64,000 nt of DNA from Rhodocyclaceae bacterium (GTDB lineage: Bacteria > Pseudomonadota > Gammaproteobacteria > Burkholderiales > Rhodocyclaceae), in assembly GCA_016718525.1 (NCBI GenBank), contig JADKDD010000001.1, positions 1,736,001 to 1,800,000 of the forward strand. The letters are read 5' to 3'. The translations under genes were made by a program, and so were the position numbers. How positions within the stretch are numbered: position 1 is the stretch's first letter; each line of letters opens with the position of its first letter. The notes beneath the pieces are model-generated. The model was not told where the DNA came from, did not search any database, and saw only the letters and a list, made by a program, of their open reading frames with translations. Below are positions 53,484-62,511 of this stretch, piece after piece.

Positions 53484-55523
53484 TCAAGCCTTGAGTAAAT
53501 CCTCGCGGCCACCAAGCCAACGAGCAAGATGTGCATCAACCTGCGCCGGATTCTGCTCGAGCATTTCCTCGGCCATGTTGCGCGCACTGGCAACCATTTC
53601 CACATCTTCCAAATCGGCATAGCGCATCAGCGGCAACCCTGATTGCCGCGCACCGATGAACTCGCCGGGACCGCGCAAACGCAAATCCTGATTGGCAATT
53701 TCGAAACCGTCGTTATTCTCATAAATAACTTTGAGTCGTGCGCGCGCCAATTGACCCAGGGGCTGAGCGTAAAGCAGGATACATGTCGAATGCGCTGCAC
53801 CGCGCCCGACCCGGCCACGCAATTGATGCAGCTGGGCAAGGCCAAAGCGTTCCGCATGCTCGATCACCATCAAGCTGGCATTCGGCACGTCAACCCCGAC
53901 TTCAATGACGGTGGTCGCAACGAGCAGCCGGATTTTCTGGTCAACGAACGCGGACATCACTGCAGCCTTTTCTTCATTTTTCAGCCGCCCATGCACAAGC
54001 CCGATTTGCACATCGGGCATCGCTGCGACCAACATGGCATGCGTTTCCTCGGCGGTCTTCAGCTGGAGTGTTTCCGACTCCTCAATCAGCGGGCAAACCC
54101 AATACGCCTGTCCGCCCGCAACACAGGCGGCACGAACACGCTCGACCACATCGTCGCGACGGGTTTCGGCGACCAGTTTGGTAACTATCGGCGTCCGTCC
54201 GGGCGGCAACTCATCCAACACCGAGACATCAAGATCCGCGTACAAGCTCATTGCCAGAGTCCGCGGGATTGGTGTCGCTGACATCGTCAATTGATGGGCG
54301 AATTGCCCCTTGTCCTTAAGCGCAAGTCGCTGACGTACGCCAAACCGGTGTTGTTCATCAACGATCGCCAGTCCAAGTCGCGCAAATCCAACGTTTGATT
54401 CAATCAAGGCGTGCGTTCCGACGACCAGCACCGTGTCGCCAGCACCAACTGATGAAATCACTGTGCGTTTCTCTTTGGCTTTCAGGCTGCCAGTGAGCCA
54501 GGCAACTTTGAGGCCCAGCGGTTCGAGCCACAGCCTCAGTTTTCGATAGTGCTGTTCGGCAAGAATTTCTGTCGGCGCCATCAGCGCTGCCTGATAACCC
54601 GCCTCTACCGCTTGCAGCATCGCAAGCGCAGCAACGATGGTCTTTCCGCTACCGACATCGCCTTGTAGCAATCGCTGCATCGGATGCGGCTGAATCAGGT
54701 CTGCCGCAATTTCACCCCAGGTTCGCACCTGCGCTGCAGTGAGCGAAAAAGGCAGGGAGGCAAGTAGTGCACTGGTCAACTTTCCGTTTGCCGCCAGTTT
54801 CGGCGCGACGCGGGTACGGCGGGCGAAGTAGGCGCGGCGCAAACTCAACTGCTGAGCCAGGAGTTCGTCGAACTGCACACGGCGCCATGCCGGATGCTTG
54901 CGGGACTCCAGATCTGCCAACCTTACTGTTGGCGGCGGCGTATGCAAGAGGCGTATCGCTGTGGCGAATTCGGGTAGATTCAACGACTTCAAGCATGCGG
55001 GTGACAATGTGTCAGTCATTGCAGCAGTACCTTCACAGCGCTCAAGTGCACGTGAAATCAAGCGTCGCAGCGTCCCTTGCCCAAGACCGGCCGTGGTCGG
55101 ATAAACCGGTGTCAGGCAATCCGGCAAGACTGGCGTTTCATCACAAACCTGAAAGCGCGGGTGAATGATTTCTTCGCCCAGATAACCATCGTGCACCTCG
55201 CCGAATATGCGCAATAGTGTGCCGACCTGTAGCATTTTTTGCTGGCTCGGATAGAAATTGAGAAAGCGGAGCGTCATCGCTCCGCTTTCGTCGGCAACGC
55301 GGGCAATCAGCTGTCGGCGTGGCCGGAATACAACCTCGCAGTCAAGTACCCGCACCTGAAACTGGGCCGGCGAGCCCAAGGGCGCGTCAGTGATATGGGT
55401 GACTCGCGTTTCATCTTCGTAGCGCAAAGGCAGGTGTACGATGAAATCCGCATCCGTACGCAAGCCCAAACGCGCAAGCTTGCCGGTCAGCGTATTGTCC
55501 GGGATGGTTTTCGGCTTTGCCAT
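53484..55523 (-). CDS. recG: ATP-dependent DNA helicase RecG
   Basis: Branch-migrating helicase that reverses stalled forks. 679 aa. An N-terminal OB/wedge domain (RYEDETRVTHITDAPLGSPA) is followed by Walker A LLQGDVGSGKTIVA, DEQHRFGVRQR (DExH), MSATPIPRTLAMSLYADLDV, and the C-terminal motif VI region QLRGRVGRG, with the RecG tail GPGEFIGARQSG. Intact. ISSVGAGDTVLVVGTHALIE is partly encoded by a dispersed-repeat copy. Confidence 0.97.
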   Translation of the reverse strand: MAKPKTIPDNTLTGKLARLGLRTDADFIVHLPLRYEDETRVTHITDAPLGSPAQFQVRVLDCEVVFRPRRQLIARVADESGAMTLRFLNFYPSQQKMLQVGTLLRIFGEVHDGYLGEEIIHPRFQVCDETPVLPDCLTPVYPTTAGLGQGTLRRLISRALERCEGTAAMTDTLSPACLKSLNLPEFATAIRLLHTPPPTVRLADLESRKHPAWRRVQFDELLAQQLSLRRAYFARRTRVAPKLAANGKLTSALLASLPFSLTAAQVRTWGEIAADLIQPHPMQRLLQGDVGSGKTIVAALAMLQAVEAGYQAALMAPTEILAEQHYRKLRLWLEPLGLKVAWLTGSLKAKEKRTVISSVGAGDTVLVVGTHALIESNVGFARLGLAIVDEQHRFGVRQRLALKDKGQFAHQLTMSATPIPRTLAMSLYADLDVSVLDELPPGRTPIVTKLVAETRRDDVVERVRAACVAGGQAYWVCPLIEESETLQLKTAEETHAMLVAAMPDVQIGLVHGRLKNEEKAAVMSAFVDQKIRLLVATTVIEVGVDVPNASLMVIEHAERFGLAQLHQLRGRVGRGAAHSTCILLYAQPLGQLARARLKVIYENNDGFEIANQDLRLRGPGEFIGARQSGLPLMRYADLEDVEMVASARNMAEEMLEQNPAQVDAHLARWLGGREDLLKA
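54432..54455 (-). repeat. Dispersed repeat copy inside recG
   Basis: Minus strand: TCAGTTGGTGCTGGCGACAC then GG. Exact core, tail diverged. Encodes SVGAGDT just before the conserved VVGTHALI. Confidence 0.65.
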
Positions 55524-55624
55524 TTGAAGCGAATCGAAATCGCGCAGATACCTATTCAGAAATCTTTACAGCTTGACCTTCCCGCGAGCACAGGAAGCGG
55601 TCGCCGATTTTCGATCTGCCGAAC

Positions 55625-56011
55625 TCAGTCCACCACCAGAATTGCATCGGCCTCAACCAGCGAACCGCGCGGCAACTCCTTCACGCCGACCGCCGCACGC
55701 GCAGGAAATGGTTCCACCACGTAGCGTGCCATTACCTCATTCACTTTGGCGAAATTGCCCAAATCAGTGAGGTAAATATTCAGTTTGACGGCGTCGTTCA
55801 GGCTGGCACCGGCAGCCTCGGCAACTGCTTTGAGGTTTTCGAACACCTGAACGATCTGCGCTTCGATACCCTCGACAAGCTGCATGGTGGCTGGATCAAG
55901 CGGAATCTGCCCGGACAGATAAATGGTCTTGTCCACCTGCACCGCCTGAGAGTAGATCCCGATTGCCGCTGGAGCAGAGGGAGTCGAAATAATTTTGCGC
56001 GTGCGGCTCAT
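55625..56011 (-). CDS. ridA: RidA family 2-iminobutanoate/2-iminopropanoate deaminase
   Basis: Hydrolyses reactive enamine/imine products of PLP enzymes such as threonine dehydratase. 128 aa, cytosolic trimer fold. YSQAVQVDKTIYLSGQIPLD, VFENLKAVAEAAGASLNDAV and the C-terminal substrate-binding Arg and Glu in FPARAAVGVKELPRGSLVEA are as in RidA. About 100 nt downstream of it on the minus strand is recG, with no terminator seen. Confidence 0.93.
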   Translation of the reverse strand: MSRTRKIISTPSAPAAIGIYSQAVQVDKTIYLSGQIPLDPATMQLVEGIEAQIVQVFENLKAVAEAAGASLNDAVKLNIYLTDLGNFAKVNEVMARYVVEPFPARAAVGVKELPRGSLVEADAILVVD

Positions 56012-56209
56012 GGTGGATGTCCCAAGTTCGTTTTAGTGACTGCAATCTTACTGAAAAGCGCCTGATGCAGGTCAATCTGTTGTTGTACGGAAGATCGGCA
56101 ACAAAGCCGCGAAAAGGTTTGATAATGGCCCGCTGTGTTTGGCAAAAGTGGTGTTATTGTCATTGCTAAATGTCTAATCTTTCGTAACCACAATTTACAG
56201 TGCTAGAAC

Positions 56210-56812
56210 ATGAATGATGAACTCGTCGTCGGCCTGGTTTCAACTTCTGATCGTGCTGCCGAGGGCGTTTACGTCGACGCCGGAATTCCTGGATTGCTCA
56301 CATGGCTGGAGCGAGCACTGGTTTCCCGATGGCGCGCCGAAACCCGTTTGATCGCAGATGAACAGCCACTGATTGAGCAAACATTGATTTCACTTGCGGA
56401 TGAGTTTGGCTGTCACCTGATACTGACGACAGGTGGCACCGGGCCGGCTGCACGGGACGTCACACCCGAGGCAACGCTTGCCGTTTGCCAGACGATATTG
56501 CCGGGCTTCGGCGAGCAAATGCGCCAGATTTCCCTTAATTTCGTACCTACGGCAATATTGTCACGACAAGTCGGCGCCATCCGCCGCCATAAGGGTGGTG
56601 CAACTTTGGTGGTAAACCTGCCCGGACAACCCAAAGCAATCGCTGAAACGCTGGAGGGTCTAAAAGACTCGGGTGGCAAACAAGTTGTGCCAGGAATCTT
56701 TGCAGCGATACCCTACTGTATTGATCTGATCGGTGGTCCTTACACCGAAACCAATGCCGCGTTGGTGCAGGCGTTCCGTCCCAAAAGCGCCCGTCGAACT
56801 GAATCTACCTAG
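56210..56812 (+). CDS. mog: Molybdopterin adenylyltransferase
   Basis: Adenylylates molybdopterin before molybdate insertion. 200 aa. VGLVSTSDRAAEGVYVDAGI, LILTTGGTGPAARDVTPEAT (TGGTG, D-VTPE) and GGATLVVNLPGQPKAI are the MoaB/Mog fold signatures, and the length matches Mog rather than MoaB. A lone plus-strand gene between two minus-strand genes; no other molybdenum-cofactor genes in the window. Confidence 0.92.
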   Translation: MNDELVVGLVSTSDRAAEGVYVDAGIPGLLTWLERALVSRWRAETRLIADEQPLIEQTLISLADEFGCHLILTTGGTGPAARDVTPEATLAVCQTILPGFGEQMRQISLNFVPTAILSRQVGAIRRHKGGATLVVNLPGQPKAIAETLEGLKDSGGKQVVPGIFAAIPYCIDLIGGPYTETNAALVQAFRPKSARRTEST

Positions 56813-56816
56813 GCGA

Positions 56817-58475
56817 CTAGCTGTAGGACTGAACGAAGAAATTTGCCACCACGTAGCCCGGGCCCCGCTCAAGCACCTCACGCGGATGAAAACGCGCATT
56901 CATGTCATCGAGCGAAAACTTCAGCGCCACCTTGTCTTCCAACGCGGCGGGTGGCAGCGCCATACGCGCGTATTCACCCACCACCGGCATGTCAAGCAAC
57001 AGGGCTGCAGTCTCGATACCGCCAGCATCGGCAACGACACTTCGCGGCGCCCGTGAGAGCGTCTGAATACCGACCGCGCCCTGGCGGGCGTCATAACGCA
57101 CATAACGCCTGACTACACCGGCAATCCAGTTATCGCCGCCTTCAGGTTGCACCACCAGCAGCACGCCGATATTGATCCAGTCCTGACGACCTTCACGGAT
57201 CCGCGCACTCATGCCACCAAGGCTGATGTCATCCGCTTCCCACCGATACAAGCTTTTGCCAAAATCCGGTTGACCGAGCACATGCTGATGTGAGGAGGTC
57301 AAGCCATGGGCGACCGAGAGTGACGACCGGATCGGTCGCCGCGTATGGCTTCGGGTTGGCGGTGTCGGCGACCAGTACAAGGAAAGGTGCGCCAGAACTT
57401 TGAGCACTGTTTCGGTATCGTACTGAGCTCCAAGCACCACATTCGTCGGCAATTTTTTGTCATGATTGATCTGATCAATCAACTCGGCAATGGCGGCCAA
57501 GGCGCCACCGCCGCTGAAAAACCGCAGACTGTCACTCGGCTCGGGCACCTTCGCCATCCGCGTCGGCGGTAGCGGTTTGCTTATATCGACCCAATACATA
57601 TTGTCGCGGCGCAATTCCTTGGTAAAGATAAACCAGGGCAAAAAATGCGATAAAAGGCGATCTGCCAACTCAATCTCAATCAGCGCCAGTTTGTCTGGTG
57701 ACGATGATTGCAACAACAGCGCCTTGAGATATTCCAGCTCTATCGTGGTCGTCTCTTGCCCGGGATACAGTTCAACATCGCGCGACTCCATCTTGGCTGC
57801 GACTGCTCGCGAATACAAACCACCTGCGGCTCCCCAGAAATCGACGGTGGCCGGCTTGTATTGGAACTGTTCCCATTTCCGCTGTTCTGCCAGGGCATGC
57901 ATCATGCGCACCCCAATGTGCACCAACATCGATTTGGCGTTTCTTTTGCTCTCCGAATCCAATCCAGGCGCATCAAAACGGCTCAGGCAGGTCGAGTAAG
58001 CCGCTGCGAGTTGCGACCAATAGTTGTAACAGACATCCCAGAGGCGCGCCTCGCTCGCCGGGCGCGACTCCGGTACTGCCAAGCGGGCAATGTAGGTTCG
58101 CGCCAATCGCCTGATTTGAGGTGTCAGTACGTCCTCGAGTTGAACCAGGCGCTCGATCCGCAAAGGTAGCTTGATGTCCTCATATTCCGCCAGCGCCTCA
58201 AGCCACGCGACCGATTCCTCGAGCGCACTTTGCGGTTCTCGCGTTGCGAGGTCAGCCAGTATCTCCTTGGCTTCCCGCGGATCAGCTAAAGGATGTTGAG
58301 GTTTTCCGGCAAAAATACTGAACACGCTCATCAGTTTGACCGCGGTCGGCTCCTGTTTTTCTGGTTGCACTTGCTCACTGCCAACTAAGATACCACCACG
58401 CAAGCCAAAATGGCATAGCCCTGAGTGCGAGAACTTGAAACCGGGGGTGCCTGCGTTGTCAGTATCCGTTAACAT
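56817..58475 (-). CDS. Large protein with C-terminal PilZ-like domain, function unknown
   Basis: 552 aa from ATG 58475 (MLTDTDNAGTPGFKFSHSGL), chosen because the longer frame runs back-to-back into thyA; ATG 58331 (MSVFSIFAGKP) is another choice. The middle is alpha-helical with no enzyme motif. Near residue 420-460 are TRRPIRSSLSVAHGL and WEADDISLGGMSARI, which look like the PilZ RxxxR and (D/N)xSxxG pair for c-di-GMP binding. The C-terminus resembles a beta-barrel (VALKFSLDDMNARF). PilZ is inference from two motifs. The window also encodes a GGDEF protein. Confidence 0.55.
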   Translation of the reverse strand: MLTDTDNAGTPGFKFSHSGLCHFGLRGGILVGSEQVQPEKQEPTAVKLMSVFSIFAGKPQHPLADPREAKEILADLATREPQSALEESVAWLEALAEYEDIKLPLRIERLVQLEDVLTPQIRRLARTYIARLAVPESRPASEARLWDVCYNYWSQLAAAYSTCLSRFDAPGLDSESKRNAKSMLVHIGVRMMHALAEQRKWEQFQYKPATVDFWGAAGGLYSRAVAAKMESRDVELYPGQETTTIELEYLKALLLQSSSPDKLALIEIELADRLLSHFLPWFIFTKELRRDNMYWVDISKPLPPTRMAKVPEPSDSLRFFSGGGALAAIAELIDQINHDKKLPTNVVLGAQYDTETVLKVLAHLSLYWSPTPPTRSHTRRPIRSSLSVAHGLTSSHQHVLGQPDFGKSLYRWEADDISLGGMSARIREGRQDWINIGVLLVVQPEGGDNWIAGVVRRYVRYDARQGAVGIQTLSRAPRSVVADAGGIETAALLLDMPVVGEYARMALPPAALEDKVALKFSLDDMNARFHPREVLERGPGYVVANFFVQSYS

Positions 58476-58525
58476 GACCCCTTGGCAGCAACACCTGATT
58501 TCACCTTCCCGCACGAGAAAACTCC

Positions 58526-59320
58526 ATGCAGCAATATCTTGACCTGATGCGCCATGTGCAAACCCGTGGCCAACAAAAGTCCGACCGAACCGGTACCGGC
58601 ACGCGCTCCGTGTTCGGTTGGCAAATGCGTTTTGATTTGGCCGAAGGCTTTCCGCTGCTGACCACAAAAAAACTGCATACGCGCTCAATCGTTTACGAAT
58701 TGCTCTGGTTTTTGCGCGGCGAGACCAACATCGGTTATCTCAAAGAAAACGGTGTGTCGATCTGGGATGACTGGGCGGATGCGGAGGGCAACCTCGGCCC
58801 GGTGTATGGACACCAGTGGCGCCATTGGCCTGCTCCAGGTGGAATGGAAATCGACCAAATTACACAACTGATCGAGGGACTAAAGGAGAACCCGGATTCG
58901 CGCCGCCATATCGTCAGCGCATGGAATCCATCAGATATCCCGCAAATGAAATTGCCGCCCTGCCACGCGCTGTTTCAGTTTTATGTGGCGGATGGAAAGC
59001 TTTCCTGCCAGCTGTACCAACGCAGTGCCGATATTTTCCTGGGTGTGCCGTTCAACATTGCCTCTTACGCTTTGTTGACCCTAATGGTCGCTCAGGTGTG
59101 CGGTTACTCCCCCGGCGAGTTTATTTGGACCGGTGGCGACTGTCATCTGTATAGCAATCACCTGGAGCAGGCAGCGCTGCAGCTTTCGCGTGAGCCGCGA
59201 CCATTGCCAACCATGACCCTAAATCCGGAGGTCAAGGATATCTTCGGTTTCCGCTATTCGGACTTTACGCTGTCGGGTTATGACCCTCACCCGCATATCG
59301 CCGCACCGGTCGCGGTCTAG
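58526..59320 (+). CDS. thyA: Thymidylate synthase
   Basis: Methylates dUMP to dTMP with methylene-THF. 264 aa, the same length as E. coli ThyA. RTGTGTRSVFGWQMRFDL, the active-site PPCHALFQFYV (Cys146), CQLYQRSADIFLGVPFNIAS and HLYSNHLEQ are conserved. Followed 5 nt after its stop by pgi. folA, whose product recycles the folate made here, lies 2.7 kb downstream on the same strand. Confidence 0.98.
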   Translation: MQQYLDLMRHVQTRGQQKSDRTGTGTRSVFGWQMRFDLAEGFPLLTTKKLHTRSIVYELLWFLRGETNIGYLKENGVSIWDDWADAEGNLGPVYGHQWRHWPAPGGMEIDQITQLIEGLKENPDSRRHIVSAWNPSDIPQMKLPPCHALFQFYVADGKLSCQLYQRSADIFLGVPFNIASYALLTLMVAQVCGYSPGEFIWTGGDCHLYSNHLEQAALQLSREPRPLPTMTLNPEVKDIFGFRYSDFTLSGYDPHPHIAAPVAV

Positions 59321-59325
59321 TAATC

Positions 59326-60972
59326 ATGAGGCTATCGACTTCACCTGCATGGGAAAAATTGCAGCAACTCGCTGAGACAAACAGCACTATCCATCTGCGT
59401 GAATTGTTCGCCGGCAACGCACACCGTTTCAAAGAATTCTCTCTCTGTCATGACGGCATCCTGCTCGACTTTTCCAAACAGCGTATCAACAGTGAGATCC
59501 TCACAGCGCTGCACCAGCTGTGGAACAGCAGCGATGCTCCCGACCTGATCTCCGGGATGCGCAATGGCGAGGAGATAAACCTGACCGAAGGTCGCGCGGT
59601 GTTGCACACTGCCCTGCGGTACAGCGGACCAAAGCCGGTGATGAGCAATGGAATGAACGTGATGACCGATGTCCGCCGCGTTCTGGTGCAGATGGAGAAA
59701 TTTTGCACTGAGGTTCATCAAGGTGTTTGGCGCGGCGCCACCGGGCAGCCGATCCGGCGAATTGTAAATATCGGCATCGGTGGCTCGGATCTGGGTCCGA
59801 AGATGGCAGTGCGTGCATTGGCGGCGCATGGAATTCCGCAGTTGCGCGTCGAATTCGTCTCCAACATTGACGCATCGCACCTGCTCAGCGTCCTATGCGA
59901 CTGCGACCCGGCGACAACCTTGTTCATCATTGCCAGCAAGACATTTACCACGCAGGAAACCATGCAGAATGCCGTCTCTGCGCGAGCGTGGCTCGTCGCC
60001 GCCTTGGGCGAGGAGGCGGTGGCAAAACACTTCGTCGCTGTTTCGACCAATCTGGATGCCGTTGCCAAGTTCGGCATTGACCCCGCCAACAGTTTTGAAT
60101 TTTGGGATTGGGTTGGCGGTCGCTTCTCGCTCTGGTCGGCAATCGGTTTGCCGTTAGCGTTGGCAGTCGGGATGGGCAATTTCCGTCAGTTCCTCGCTGG
60201 CGGCGAAGCCATGGACCAACACTTCTTCAGCGCTCCTGTCGACCAAAATCTGCCTCTCACACTGGCACTGCTTGACATTTGGAATACAAATTTTCTCGGC
60301 GCAGACACGCGCGCGATGCTGCCCTACAGTCAGTCACTCGAGCTCCTGCCGCGCTTCTTGCAACAACTGGAAATGGAATCCAACGGCAAACGGATTGATC
60401 GTCACGGTGCCGTGTTGGACTATGCCAGCGCGCCAATTGTGTGGGGCGAAGCCGGAACTAACGGGCAGCACGCCTTTTACCAGTTGATTCATCAAGGGGG
60501 ACATTTGATTCCCTGTGAATTTCTCGCGCTGATCGAACCTGATGTCGATCTCCCTGGGCATCACCAAAAACTGTTGTCACATTGCTTTGCCCAGAGTGAA
60601 GCGCTGATGACCGGCAAGACGCAATCTGAAGCAGAGGCAGAATTGGGTCACGCCGCAGCCGGGACATCAACAGACCGGCAACGCGTGCTGGCAGTTAACA
60701 AGACCTTCCCCGGCAACCAGCCATCCAGTACCCTATTGTTGCCACGACTTGACCCCTACTATCTTGGTCAATTGGTGGCGCTGTACGAACACAAGGTTGC
60801 CGCACTAGGCGCACTGTGGAACATCAACTCTTTCGATCAATTTGGTGTCGAACTCGGAAAACAACTCGCCAATCGCCTGTTGCCGATGATCGAGGGCAAC
60901 GCACCGCTTAGTGGCGTTGATAGCTCGACCACGGGTTTGATTTACGCTTGCCGGCGACCGGCCAAACGGTGA
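59326..60972 (+). CDS. pgi: Glucose-6-phosphate isomerase
   Basis: Interconverts glucose 6-phosphate and fructose 6-phosphate. 548 aa, usual length. IVNIGIGGSDLGPKMAVRAL, FIIASKTFTTQETMQNA, the catalytic Glu in WDWVGGRFSLWSAIGLPLAL, His/Lys in GTNGQHAFYQLIHQG, and the C-terminal NSFDQFGVELGKQLA are present. Intact and coupled closely to thyA. Confidence 0.97.
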   Translation: MRLSTSPAWEKLQQLAETNSTIHLRELFAGNAHRFKEFSLCHDGILLDFSKQRINSEILTALHQLWNSSDAPDLISGMRNGEEINLTEGRAVLHTALRYSGPKPVMSNGMNVMTDVRRVLVQMEKFCTEVHQGVWRGATGQPIRRIVNIGIGGSDLGPKMAVRALAAHGIPQLRVEFVSNIDASHLLSVLCDCDPATTLFIIASKTFTTQETMQNAVSARAWLVAALGEEAVAKHFVAVSTNLDAVAKFGIDPANSFEFWDWVGGRFSLWSAIGLPLALAVGMGNFRQFLAGGEAMDQHFFSAPVDQNLPLTLALLDIWNTNFLGADTRAMLPYSQSLELLPRFLQQLEMESNGKRIDRHGAVLDYASAPIVWGEAGTNGQHAFYQLIHQGGHLIPCEFLALIEPDVDLPGHHQKLLSHCFAQSEALMTGKTQSEAEAELGHAAAGTSTDRQRVLAVNKTFPGNQPSSTLLLPRLDPYYLGQLVALYEHKVAALGALWNINSFDQFGVELGKQLANRLLPMIEGNAPLSGVDSSTTGLIYACRRPAKR

Positions 60973-61026
60973 CAGTTTTGGATCAGACATCTGGCCTCAG
61001 TAGGCTTTGCTCTTTTTGGAGAACTT

Positions 61027-61995
61027 ATGAGTGAAACAAGTTCAGCGTCCGCCCTGCCTGCCTATGCACGCATAGTTGTCGACAAGCGTGCGCCGTTCAT
61101 CCGCGCGATCCTTTATTTAATTCTGCGCTACGTGATCAAGCGTTCGATGAAACCCGACGCTGACATCCTGAAGTTGCGTGCCATGCAGCTACGGGCCGAC
61201 CAGAAGTATGCCCATCCGGCAGCCGACGCTGTGATGACGCCGGTCGACTGTGACGGCGTCAAAGCCAACTGGATAACACTGCCTGGCGCGCGACCGGAAA
61301 GAGTGATCTTTTATCTGCACGGTGGTGCCTGGATGTTCAACTTCCCGAGAACCTATGCGGCGATGTTGGGGCGATGGGCCCGTTTGCTCAACGCCCGGGT
61401 ATTGATGGTCGATTACCGGCTGGCACCTGAGCACCGCTATCCTGCCGGCGCCAATGATTGCGAGACGGCCTATCGCTGGTTACTGGCGCAGGGGATTGAT
61501 AGCAAGCAGATCGTCATTGGTGGTGATTCCGCCGGCGGCAACTTGACGCTGACCACTTTGCTCCGGCTCAAATCTGCCAATCAGCCACTACCCGCCTGTG
61601 CCGTTGCTCTGTCTCCGTTCGTGGATTTCACATTAAGCAGTCCGAGCATGATTACCAATGAAAAGATCGATCCCATGTTCACTCTGGAAGCCATGCTCGG
61701 TTTACGCCCGCATTATCTTGATCCGCAAGATTTTCTGAATGTGGATGCATCGCCGATATTTGGTGATTTCAGTGGATTGCCGCCGATATTCTTCCAATCC
61801 AGCAACACCGAAATGCTGCGCGATGAGTCAGTACGCGCCGCCGCTCGCGCCCACCAACATGGCGTGACGGTCGAGCTGGAGTTATGGCAACACTTGCCGC
61901 ACGTTTTCCAGGCATTGCAAAAGTTGCCGCAGGCTGATGCCGCGTTGCAAAGCATTGTCCGTTTCATCAACTCACACACCGGCTGGCAGGCCTGA
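61027..61995 (+). CDS. HSL-family alpha/beta hydrolase (esterase)
   Basis: 322 aa. Hormone-sensitive-lipase family: HGGAW (oxyanion hole) in IFYLHGGAWMFNFP, nucleophile in VIGGDSAGGNLTLT (GDSAGG), with Asp and His expected around ESVRAAARAH and LPHVFQALQ. No signal peptide; a hydrophobic segment at FIRAILYLILRYVIK may anchor it to the membrane. GGAG precedes ATG 61027. Short-chain esterase activity by family, physiological substrate unknown. Confidence 0.9.
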   Translation: MSETSSASALPAYARIVVDKRAPFIRAILYLILRYVIKRSMKPDADILKLRAMQLRADQKYAHPAADAVMTPVDCDGVKANWITLPGARPERVIFYLHGGAWMFNFPRTYAAMLGRWARLLNARVLMVDYRLAPEHRYPAGANDCETAYRWLLAQGIDSKQIVIGGDSAGGNLTLTTLLRLKSANQPLPACAVALSPFVDFTLSSPSMITNEKIDPMFTLEAMLGLRPHYLDPQDFLNVDASPIFGDFSGLPPIFFQSSNTEMLRDESVRAAARAHQHGVTVELELWQHLPHVFQALQKLPQADAALQSIVRFINSHTGWQA

Positions 61996-62021
61996 CGGCG
62001 TCCCACCAGCACCAACTGACA
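61993..62021 (-). repeat. Dispersed repeat copy, intergenic
   Basis: Minus strand reads TGTCAGTTGGTGCTGG then TGGGACGCCGTCA. Exact core. It overlaps the last codon/stop of the esterase and ends just before folA. Confidence 0.8.
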
Positions 62022-62031
62022 GGCTCGACCC

Positions 62032-62511
62032 ATGCTCACGCTAATCGCCGCTGTTGCCAGGAATGGTGTGATCGGGATTGACAACCGGCTGCCATTTCGA
62101 CTGCCTGAAGACTTGAAGCGCTTCAAGGCGCTGACCATGAATCATCCGATCATCATGGGTCGCAAGACATGGCAATCTTTGCCGCGCGCCCTGCCCGGTC
62201 GCCACAACATTGTCATCAGCCGGCAGACCGGCTTTGCCGCTGAGGGAGCCACCGTGGTGACCAGTCTCGATGCCGCGCTAGCCATTGCCGGAAATGTTCC
62301 GGCTTTTGTCATCGGCGGCGCGGAAATCTATGCGCTGGCGCTGCCGCGAGCCGATATGCTGGAACTCACTGAAGTCGCTGCCGAAGTTGCCGGGGATGTA
62401 TGCTTTCCTGACTACGACAAAGATCAATGGCAGGAAACGACGCGCACCACCCACCACGACGATGCGGCCAATCTTGACTATGATTTTGTCACTTACCGGC
62501 GCGTTGCGTAG
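62032..62511 (+). CDS. folA: Dihydrofolate reductase
   Basis: Regenerates tetrahydrofolate. 159 aa. MLTLIAAVARNGVIGIDNRL then PFRLPEDLKRF with the acid Asp27, PIIMGRKTWQSLP, and the NADPH site ARALPGRHNIVIS. Position 22, usually Trp in E. coli-type enzymes, is Phe here. The trimethoprim effect of that change is not known. The GTG start of the next gene overlaps its stop. Confidence 0.95.
   Translation: MLTLIAAVARNGVIGIDNRLPFRLPEDLKRFKALTMNHPIIMGRKTWQSLPRALPGRHNIVISRQTGFAAEGATVVTSLDAALAIAGNVPAFVIGGAEIYALALPRADMLELTEVAAEVAGDVCFPDYDKDQWQETTRTTHHDDAANLDYDFVTYRRVA

Noticed and set aside
56817..58688. Longer start at 58688 for the PilZ-like protein
   Set aside because: It would overlap thyA on the opposite strand by about 160 nt, and those residues look like antisense thyA.
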